A stretch of DNA of 64,000 nucleotides from Heracleum sosnowskyi. Lineage: Eukaryota; Streptophyta; Magnoliopsida; Apiales; Apiaceae. Shown piece after piece: positions 56,801-64,000 of the stretch. A program made the position numbers and the translations under genes. The notes below the pieces were generated by a model. The model was not told where the DNA came from. It worked only from the letters and a program-made list of their open reading frames with translations, and did not search any database. The DNA lies in the NCBI GenBank assembly GCA_030848705.1, contig CM061238.1, positions 58,443,133 to 58,507,132 of the forward strand, written 5' to 3'. The first letter of the stretch is position 1. Every line of letters starts with the position of its first letter.

Positions 56801-57525
56801 CTGTAGAGGTCATCAATGCACAAGGCCAGAAAAGCACAGTCACCACTACCTACTATCCCTCCACAATGCCAAAAGATATCTCCACTTCTCAACCTGCTCA
56901 ACCTACTTCCAATGCTCAACCTGCCAAAGCAACAACAATCACAGAGGCCAAGCTACAGGAAGTTGCCAATTCTCACATCTATCATGATGAGGCCTTCCTG
57001 GAGTTTCTGAAAGCCACCTACAGAGATGCACAAGAAGATGCAAGGACTTACAGAATGAAGCTCAAGGAAAACATTAAGTACTTCACAGTTGCAGTAAGGA
57101 AAATCAAGGATGTCCATCTAAGAGAGATAATCATGGTGTGCAAGGACAACTGCTTGTGGCACCTAGCTTTTCAAACTCTAGAGAAACTGAGATTCACTGA
57201 GCTGTCAACAATAATGGACTTAATAGAAAAAGGTGGGGCTAACAACAAGAGACTGTTTGATGACTTGAAGATGGATCAAGATCAAAGACTGCCTGAGGTT
57301 ATCTCAAAGCCAAAGACAATAATCTTCCAAAGTCTATCTCAAGACAGCAGCATTGACCAGTTGGTGATCCCTTCAGATTTGACAAGAAAGAATAATGCAA
57401 AGATCAACCAGGTGCTGCAAATGCTAAGAGCCAAGAGGGGAGTCAGGACAGCTGAGGAACTAGAGATGATTCACACTCTACAATCTTTTCTGATTCATGG
57501 AGTCATTCCTGAATCTGTCAAATAA
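53872..57525 (+). CDS. Third ORF (env-like position) of element F, 1217 aa
   Basis: Starts MAPKSQTVSSSIPL. Residues about 25-225 are the conserved N-terminal domain (RYKCFVRFLNTSYLRQA, W-S-F-L-F-D, NVGAIIL, FYPRFLQVILN). A basic cluster RQRKKSKSK is near residue 362. Then follow a long Ser/Thr/Pro-rich region, a helical region (about 640-860) with the strong heptad stretch VDGLEKEVASLKDENRMLS near 865, a KGEK motif near 940, and the conserved C-terminal domain (about 1040-1125, with LRFTELSTIMDLIEKGG). No signal peptide or membrane helix is evident, which argues against a classical envelope protein. TAA at 57523 ends it, but the frame stays open afterwards. Confidence 0.8.
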   Translation: MAPKSQTVSSSIPLTIPKETNLLTIPSEAEANPRYKCFVRFLNTSYLRQALTLNPTLYVDVLEGFWRTALVSTMAREDGTSFQEVSCSIGGKHFQFGEREINEALGFKVEGHDQEATDAQIIEFMTFIQYADEIDTGKLNKKFVRREWSFLFDALQKVFLCRKTGWDHISHIAVKLAYSLANNQEINVGAIILKELTQRLGRTIRGRGTDIFYPRFLQVILNFLDANVHLLEGIDNTKMAYSKSMSKVLFGSLDTRNQVDVILSVTKHMQDTFESYPLDKPIYHELSWTGKAKTEGAAQSILNLPIPSSNPIENTTVEDRQPSASISQKVDVTKKKSKKRALAVINDSVEIGSEDPESPLTRQRKKSKSKPTTESSQQDSDVEKGVHLLLSMASQQVIGIEKSSLPTTTCTESAQDQELTLDPRSDKADDTQSGEHITVETPPISQGELPKSSLNPTSLSDSSIKMSSEQESHSNDNLAFDQSQFSPVIEPISSDMVHDTMLTTQEPHLVGQGMHAGAYPNDTNTNMEDSPVFTGDSVPHSPILRDVELSSQTNRANVVTHPISMETTLDPTAIPRLEETQTLTSHEVPSTSSHLAQATMSEWLKPVHHDRPSGSSSVPSKMTEEAIQDLHVAQIDEFSKIAQHLLTSNLPNADYEAILLCHKEDVEAQQEKIVDAAEPEGNVDAWLDAKRTLKLKDALAFLREEFLTSLGSNAKDLSPAAIYDAVNDVYKNQLKALHYLGKGLQSEISSIQEETDRSLTKLRNSYLSDFPKVDGILKEVQKTSTNVSMMDVTLAMVTDNIKKLASSLETQAKATITSNAMINVMWKNQYGDKLVDEVPLSDISKYDFARVKDQSLNSFRSQQLFSKVDGLEKEVASLKDENRMLSTSLSQLNDKLDDQGNNTSNILLVQQQMMTSMMRSMNLPIPGEAQDFLSDPKPKGEKVKEVIVKKKGGVPAKQSKLKGKLIEETIKPINLPPVEVINAQGQKSTVTTTYYPSTMPKDISTSQPAQPTSNAQPAKATTITEAKLQEVANSHIYHDEAFLEFLKATYRDAQEDARTYRMKLKENIKYFTVAVRKIKDVHLREIIMVCKDNCLWHLAFQTLEKLRFTELSTIMDLIEKGGANNKRLFDDLKMDQDQRLPEVISKPKTIIFQSLSQDSSIDQLVIPSDLTRKNNAKINQVLQMLRAKRGVRTAEELEMIHTLQSFLIHGVIPESVK

Positions 57526-58719
57526 AAGAACAAAAAGAAGGATGGAGATGATGATGATGATAAGGAGAAAACCTATGAAAGGAGATCTCAGTCAAGGAGA
57601 GATAAGGAAAGGAGCAAATATTCAAAGAAATCAAAGGATGCTGATGATAGCAAGAGGGATGACAAGGGGGCAAAGGAATCAGTTAAGAAAACAAGAAGTG
57701 GAATTCAGCAAGTCAAGGACATTGCTAGTAGTACTTTAACCACAACACAAGACTCTAAGTCTAGGGTGGGTACTGTTAGCAATGATCCTCCAAAATCATT
57801 ATCCATGACTTCTGAACCTGAATTGCCACAGAAGAAAGATGAAGCCACTAAAGAAATTTCAAGAAAACACTTCCACAAAGTCATAGCTAGTGGAGTGTTA
57901 CAGTGGATGAAGGGGAAAGGAATGAAGCTACTTCCAAGTGATGTGGCACTGAAGACTAATTCTCCTTGTTCCAGAAAGGTATCTCTTGTGAAGCATTTGA
58001 AGATCAAGAGTGTACCCAAAAGGATGAGGATAACAAAGAAGACTGGAAAACTCACAAATGTTATTGGCATCAATGTGCTTCCACTAGATGAGGACTATGA
58101 TGAAGATGCCCTAGCATTTTTGAGGGCTCAAAGGATCTTTGAAGTCAAAGTGAAGTTGGATCATCTAGAGATCAAGTACACTGATGGAAGAGAAAGGATA
58201 ATGAAGCAAGGAAGCTGGCAATATTTCTATAAGTATGAGCTTGAAAGGATAAATGCCTTACTGAATTTTGAAGAAAAAGAAGAAAGGACATGGAAGATAG
58301 ATATTGCCAGGTACTTGAAGATGCATGCTGATTATGAAGAAAACATGAGGAAAGAGAATGAAGAGAAAAACATACAGAGAGAGAAAGAAATGGCTGAGAT
58401 GGAGGAGAGGGCTAAGGAGCTAAGGCAGAAAGGGATGTGCAGGGTCAAACAAAATCCTTACATTGTGGAGTACAAAAACTCACATGGAGGTCAAAGCAAA
58501 ATAAGGATGGAGTTTCTTGATTCCTATGTAGAAAGTGCACTCAAGGCTGCAATTGATGACTTGAAAGGCTCACCTCTCATTGAAGAACGGATTGCAAGAG
58601 AAGAACTTCAAGAAGCCATCATAGACATGAAGAGAAAAGAAGAGATAAGGAAAAAGAAGATATATGATGATTTGCTAGAGAAGCAATTGGAAGCTGAAGC
58701 TGCTGAGCAACAAAAGTAA
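57526..58719 (+). pseudogene. In-frame 397-codon continuation of the third ORF of F
   Basis: Directly after TAA the same frame runs on without a stop to 58719. It starts with a low-complexity charged segment (KNKKKDGDDDDDKEK, RRSQSRRDKERSKYSKK). A globular-looking part follows (HFHKVIASGVLQWMKGKG, then YTDGRERIMKQGSWQYF) and a charged coiled coil at the end. The middle resembles the C-terminal part of the third ORF of A, which supports it as a real domain. Either the TAA is a recent nonsense change or the part is made by readthrough or as a separate product (ATG at 57799). Confidence 0.7.
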
Positions 58720-58872
58720 ACTGTAAGCTTTCAATTTTTCTGTGTAATCAAATTTCTGATCTCAATGTTCATGAATTATCCTCTCTGTTACTAAATTTCC
58801 TTTTATGTAAGTTAGGCTTGTTATCAGACATGAAATTGTGCCTAAGGATCTTACTCACAATTTGGGGGAGAT
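58720..58872 (+). other. 3' untranslated region and polypurine tract of element F
   Basis: AT-rich, no ORF, ending TTTGGGGGAGA before the 3' LTR. Confidence 0.88.
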
Positions 58873-60151
58873 TGTTAGGCTCAAGACATGTCTGAATACC
58901 ACTATTAACAAGCCTACACTATGTGACTATGTCACACTACATGACCTAGTGATTTCTATCACTGGGATAGAGTATAGGTCTCTAAATGTACTTGTCTTGT
59001 TCTCATGAACAATAGCTTTATCATGTATGCTCAGATTTATAATGAGCTTAGTAAAGTTTCTTGCATCTAGATTGTATATATAGGCCATTGAATAATTATC
59101 TTGGTAGAAGTTCAGAAGTGTTCATGCAGCAGGATAGAGTTGAATAAGGCTATGAAGAAATAAGTTGCAGGAATTTGTCTAAGGCATTATATAGCAAAGT
59201 CAAAAGAAAGCTATGTCGTGAAGTCACCAATATCCATGTCGTGAAGTACTATATCGCATAGTCCATTTTATACTATGTCGAGAAGTCCTCAAGACACATG
59301 TCGTGAAGTGTTGAAGTCAGCAAAGTCAAAAGAGCCTAGATCGTGAAGTCCTCAGAAGCCTTATGTCGCATAGTCATCAAATGACCTATGTCGCATAGTC
59401 ATCAAATGACCTATGTCGCATAGTCATCAAATGACCTATGTCGCATAGTCATCAAATGACCTATGTCGCAAAGTCTTCAAAGGCTATATCGCGTAGTCCT
59501 CACAAGGGAGATCGCGAAGTCAGGGATAAAGTGGAGTTCACGATATCAACACTTAGCCGTTTATAACAAGACAAATCAAGGTACAGAACCAAGAATCAAA
59601 GGAGACAAATACTGAAGCATTTGTTCTGGCAAGGTGGTCCAAAGAACAGATGGCAAATCTACAGCTAAACTTGGAGAGAAAGATAAGAGACAAGCAGCTA
59701 CAGAAACGGGAAAGACTCCGAAAAGAAGGTGGTCCTTCCTGACACAGTGAACTTCTTATGGCAGGACAAGTTGGACTTTCAGAAGGGGTAGCTGTGTAAT
59801 ATTGTGTGTGCCTAGTTTGTATAGGTGAATATATATATCGTGCACACACAACTGTAAGCTGTAAGAGAGATACACATAGTTATTTGCTAAGCTCTTTTCT
59901 CTGTAAGCAAGCAAGTTCAAACTGTTCTTGTTTAGAAGCCAGAAATTCGATTGTGAATTTCCTGGAAAGCTGTAGTATTTAATTTGCTTATACAAAGTAG
60001 ATTAAAGTGATTGTGTGTGTTATTTACTTTCTGCATATTACATATCATAATCACATACAGTTGTTTACTTAGGTTTCAAGAATCGAAAAATATATCAAAC
60101 TATCCATTCACCCCCCCTCTGTCTAGTTTCTAGTAGTATTCATTTCTAACA
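58873..60151 (+). repeat. 3' LTR of element F (1279 bp)
   Basis: Matches 46168-47421 apart from about four substitutions and one additional 25-base unit. Followed by ATTAA. Confidence 0.95.
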
Positions 60152-60527
60152 ATTAAGATAGACAGTATATAGATGCATATGTTAGTATCAGTAGTTTACT
60201 GGGCTTATAGGATCGCCTTGGGTTTTTGTTACCTTTTTGGTTGTATTGTAATCGGCAGTTGTAGTTCAGCTATGACGTATTTTACTTTGAAGCATTCTAC
60301 GCTTGTACTGACCCCATATATATATGATAAACACCTTTTGCAGAAATGTTATTTTGTTTCCTTGTCATTCATTTTCCAGCATCATAATTGTCATTCTATT
60401 TGTTACGACGAGTGTATCCATACACCATTGAGAAGACCTGTAAACCTCCAAAAATATCAATTGTGACCCTCCCTTCTATTGTTTTGAACTGTTTAATTAA
60501 GCCAAATATTGTTTATTCATCAGCGAT
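60152..60527 (+). other. Leader of element G, continued after element F
   Basis: Non-coding. Resumes with the ATTAA duplication and runs to the gag ATG. Small frames here (60173-60466, 60388-60609) overlap or precede gag and look like chance. Confidence 0.7.
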
Positions 60528-61892
60528 ATGCCTCCTAGACGACAAACCCATTCAAATGATTCCTCTGACCAGGAAGGTCAACAGAATACACCTCCCACGG
60601 GACATATAGATCCGATGGTAATTCAGCTTTTGAATACTCTTACCCAGCAGACGGCCGCGCTAGCACAACAGCAGCAAGTGATTCAACATCAGCTCTTAGA
60701 ACAGCAGCAACAGCAGCAGCAGCAACAGCAGCAGCAGCAACAGCAGCAGCAACTTCACCAGTAGGTAGCACCCGCGGTAACGTTCAAATCTTTCCAGGCC
60801 GCGAAACCTCTAGAGTTTAAGGGATCCGCAGACCCCGTAGAAGCAAAGGCATGGTTAAAGGAGATAGAGAAGGCTTTTACCCAGATAGAGGTGACGGAAG
60901 ATAAGAAGACAGAATATGCCAGTTATTTCTTGAAGAGTGAGGCAAGTTATTGGTGGGAAACAAGTAGGGCTATGGAACCTGAGGGATTGATTACGTGAGC
61001 TAGATTTTCAGAATTGTTTCTAGAAAGGTATTTTCCAGATTATATGCGAGATCAGATGGAATTGAAGTTTTTAGAGTTGAAGCAGGGAAGCATGACTGTT
61101 CCCCAATACGAGACAAGGTTTACGGAGTTGTCGAGGTTTGTTCCGACATCTGTGGACACGGAGAAGAAGAAGGCCAAGAGATTCCAACAGGGACTAAGGT
61201 CATGGATTCGTAGCAAGTTAGCCATTTTGGAGTTGGATACGTATGCAGCAGTGGTACAGAAAGCAATGATTGCAGAAACAGAGAGTGATTCATACATGAA
61301 GGAGAGGGAGAATAAGAAGAGGAAAGCAGGGATACCCGAGAAGGGACAACAGCAAGGAAGTTTTCAGAGTCAGTCAAGTAAGAAGTCGGGATTTCAGCCC
61401 GGTAGGGATGCAAGTTTTAAGAAACCAGATACCGGAAGTGCAGGGCTGGATAACTACCTACCAGACGACAGTCACCAGGGAGTTTCAAGACCCCCACTAC
61501 CTGAGTGCAAGACATGCGGGAAACGACATCCAGGAATATGCCATCGGTTGACTGTCACATGCTTTAAATGCAACCAGAAGGGTCACTACTCCAGGGATTG
61601 CACCACAGGCATTTTGTGTCACCGTTATCAGAAACCAGGACATGTGGTTAAGGATTGCAGGATACCAGCAGCCGTGAACAACATGATCCGGGCCATAGAG
61701 GCACCCCCGGCTGTTCATATCCAGCCGTTAGCAAGGACTTATAATATGTCTATGGGAGAAGCAGAAAGAGACTCCGACATGATGCCAGGTACATCAAGTC
61801 TATTATTTAGAAGCATTGTTCGTATATTGAATTGTGTAATGAAAGTTAGAATCGTAAAGCGACCAGTGCATATAATCCTCGTTGCGTGCTAA
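60528..61892 (+). pseudogene. Gag of element G with two nonsense codons
   Basis: Single frame from the ATG at 60528 (MPPRRQTHSND). It has a glutamine run (residues about 58-75), TAG at 60762, the Gag core (PLEFKGSADPVEAKAWLKEI, then SYFLKSEASYWWE), TGA at 60997 where Trp is usual, then LERYFPDYMRDQMELKFLEL and VPQYETRFTELSRF. Three Cys/His motifs follow: CKTCGKRHPGIC, the canonical CFKCNQKGHYSRDC, and a damaged CHRYQKPGHVVKDC that lacks its second Cys. The C-terminus runs into a shortened protease-like region and stops at 61892. It is a chromovirus-type (Del/Tekay-like) Gag. Confidence 0.88.
60702..60752 (+). repeat. CAG/CAA microsatellite in gag of G
   Basis: Mixed CAG and CAA triplets coding for a glutamine run; in-frame. 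Confidence 0.85.
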
Positions 61893-62184
61893 GTTTGGAA
61901 ATTTGTTTTTATGAGAATTGTTGCCTTTCGAGTAGGAGAGTTTGATGTGAGTGTTGATTGTGAGGATAAGAGGGATGTGTGGTAGAATACGAAACCGTAG
62001 AGGTCCCGGTAGATTCTCTGTATGTAGAGTGATTGAGTCAATATGGTATCGTAAGGAGATAGTGTTAAAGAGTCGTGTGGAGGAAATTTTTGGTAAACGG
62101 GTATAATTGAGAACTAGAAGGTGGCATGATAGAGATGTATTCCCAGCTATTTCCTTGATCAGATCCTGAGGACAGGATCCTATT
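61893..62184 (+). pseudogene. Residual pol ends of element G
   Basis: Fragments readable in changing frames: IVAFRVGEFDV (about 61920-61950) resembles the protease region; YETVEVPVDSLYVE (about 61990) and MYSQLFP (about 62140) resemble the end of pol with its chromodomain. Reverse transcriptase, RNase H and integrase are missing, so about 3.5 kb of a normal element has been lost by internal deletion. Confidence 0.65.
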
Positions 62185-62197
62185 AAGGGGGGAAGGA
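62185..62197 (+). other. Polypurine tract of element G
   Basis: AAGGGGGGAAGGA immediately before the 3' LTR, preceded by GAGGACAGGATCCT as in H. Confidence 0.9.
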
Positions 62198-64000
62198 TGT
62201 AATATCCGTGAATTTTTTTTTTATCTAAATGAATAAATGATATATTTGGTATAAAATATTTTGTGGGATATTTGAATATTATTAAGGTGAGAGTGTTAAG
62301 TGATTATGTGTTATTTGGTGAGTTGGAAGCCCTTTCAAATATTTCTTCGCTTGAAATTTTCTTCAATCTTGAGCCCCGTTTTGAAAATTCAAGGGCCCCG
62401 TTGAGATTTTGTACATCATTATTATTCCTTCGTCGTTCGTATTTGAAACGTTATCGAAAAGATTATTCGTATCATTTCATCCCTAGTTATTTGATCTTGC
62501 CAGTATATTTCGTTTTGTTCGAAAAAGGAAAAATTGTTCCAAACCCTAATTGTTTAGGGGGACGGATATATCGTTTATCTCAATATTTCAATTGTTATAG
62601 CCCCAGTATTCTTGAGCATTAGTTATATAATGATATGTATTGATTTGGATAATTATCAATCCTTGTAGATAATTATCTTCTCGTAAAACGTGTTTTTAAC
62701 CTAATTAGGGTTTTTAAACGATCCAGTGGATCTATAACGATCCAAAAGTGGTCCTTGGGGTATTATTTTTCCAAAAATATATAAAGACGAATCGTACCTT
62801 ATAACCTTCATAATCTGCATTGCGTATAATCAAAAAGTAAAAATTCCCGAAACGTGTTCTTCGTGTTCTTGAATAATCAATCCATTCGTTCAACGTGTTA
62901 TTGATTTCAGAAATCAAAGTTCAAGTTCTCAAATCAAAGCTCTTGATCTCTAGTTTCAGAATCTTCCAACCTCATCATTATCTGGTAATTTTTCGATTTG
63001 TTATGAATTTTTCAATATTCGAATTAAAATTAGGGTTCATACCCGATTTGGGGATTTTCTTTCTGTTGATTCTCCGTTCAATTGGTTGCTTCTAACATGT
63101 TCCTAGGGTTCTAATTAGCAAGAATCCATGCTTTAATTTCATGTTTATGTTCGATTTTGATGGGTTTGATTTTCGGGTTTTGACCCGAATTCTTCTTTTG
63201 AATAGTCCGTTCATATGAATGATGTGACATTTTTTTTGATAGAGGGCTTTCATTGTATGTGTTCTTAGCTTCATTTTAACATAAAGAATGTAGAGTTTCA
63301 TGTAGGATTTTTACAGATCGGAAAATTTGTTTAAGCTCCCCGGAAAATAGTCGGGTTATTTATTCCGGCGTTGTTTTTGGTACGTTTTTGATCAGAATGT
63401 GTTGCTGTGTTTATTTGGAATGTTTTGATATAAAAATCCCCAATTTTGGATGTGTTTTTGGCTCGCCGGAATCTGGAAAAGGTCGCCGGATTCTGGAAAA
63501 TTCCGGCTGTTCTTGGCGACCCGTTTCAGTTCTTGGCGACCCGTTTACCCAAAAATTCTGACCCGGTTTCGATCTTCGAAACCCTAATTCCATTTCTGAA
63601 AAACTGTTTTTGAATTTTAATTATTTATTTAATTCGAAAATATTTAAAATCTTTAAAAAATCATATTTTTATTTTAAAAATATATTTTAATATCAGAAAA
63701 ATTCTGAAAAATCATATTAATTATTTTAAATTCGAAAATTGATTAAACTTAATTATTTTAATTATTTTTAATTAATAATTAATTTATTAATTAATTAATT
63801 AATTATTTTAATCAGTTAATTCTTAAAAATTAATTATTAATTAGATTTAATTAATTTAAAATTCAGTTTAATTATTTTCAAGTTTTTTTTTATTATTTAA
63901 AAATAGTTTGAGCATTTAAAGAGTTTCAATTAATTTTATTAATTGATTTATTTGCATTTAAATACTTATATTGGATTTAGAAATCCGATTTTCGATTTAA
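62198..64000 (+). repeat. 3' LTR of element G, first 1803 bp
   Basis: Colinear with 42104-43906 with scattered substitutions and small indels. Continues beyond the window. No gene. Confidence 0.92.

Larger units (their letters stand above)
46168..60151 (+). mobile_element. Element F: nearly complete Sirevirus-type copia, 13984 bp
   Basis: Two LTRs flanked by the exact 5-base duplication ATTAA (46163-46167 and 60152-60156), inserted in the leader of G. Internal order: primer site, gag, pol, palindrome-rich spacer, very large third ORF, polypurine tract. The LTRs differ by about four substitutions and one 25-base repeat unit, so the insertion is recent. The copy is nevertheless disabled by a frameshift in reverse transcriptase. 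Confidence 0.95.
42104..64000 (+). mobile_element. Element G: gag-only Ty3/gypsy (chromovirus-like) element, split by element F
   Basis: 5' LTR 42104-45427, primer site, leader with an extra ORF, [element F], gag, a short relic of pol ends, polypurine tract, and a 3' LTR running out of the window. Most of pol is deleted. LTR termini are TGTAATATCC and GGGCGTCACA. The 3' end region and parts of the LTR are related to H, so both belong to one clade. Confidence 0.88.

Noticed and set aside
1..64000. Search for intact host genes, rRNA or satellite arrays
   Set aside because: Every long open frame belongs to a transposable element, and the only host-like sequences are fragments within the CACTA element. 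No rRNA or satellite array was recognised.

Overview
The window is intergenic heterochromatin of a large plant genome. The reasons are Ty1/copia and Ty3/gypsy LTR retrotransposons with tRNA-iMet-type primer sites, a CACTA DNA transposon carrying plant gene scraps, high AT content, and no intact host gene. The flowering-plant (probably eudicot) assignment is inference; I cannot name the species.

The window resolves into at least nine transposable elements nested in each other. I label them A to H plus one solo LTR and one CACTA. Left block: A (3' end of a Sirevirus-type copia, ending at 3101) sits inside B (3102-9316, 3' half of another Sirevirus), and B sits inside the pol gene of C (9317 to about 39845, an old Sirevirus). 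The third ORF of C is split by a CACTA element (14284-17537, 3-bp duplication AAA) and again by copia element D (18176-38955, minus orientation, 5-bp duplication GATTG). D is itself split by gypsy element H (21083-34212, minus orientation, two 4981-bp LTRs). Right block: remnants of a further Sirevirus, E (about 39846-42103), carry a solo LTR (40016-41347, duplication CCATC) and are cut by gypsy element G (42104 to beyond 64000). The leader of G holds the nearly intact Sirevirus F (46168-60151, duplication ATTAA).

In the Sireviruses the order is LTR, primer site, gag, pol (protease, integrase, reverse transcriptase, RNase H), a non-coding spacer, a large third ORF (the position called env-like in this lineage), polypurine tract, LTR. 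F shows the full layout; A, B, C and E show 3' parts. The third ORFs of B, C and F share an N-terminal domain, a basic nuclear-signal-like cluster near residue 365 and a C-terminal helical domain, and show no obvious membrane segment. Each Sirevirus family has its own short palindrome. In B, C (with its related solo LTR) and F this palindrome recurs both in the LTR and in the spacer just upstream of the third ORF.

Nearly everything is broken. F has a two-base loss in the catalytic motif of reverse transcriptase. D has one nonsense codon in reverse transcriptase and a deletion at the H insertion. C and E are riddled with stops and frameshifts. G keeps gag but has lost most of pol, and H keeps only relics of pol although its LTRs are almost identical. 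LTR divergence judged by eye (F and H low, D slightly higher, G clearly higher) agrees with the nesting order. The CACTA element carries fragments resembling ATG9 and the cohesin gene SMC1.
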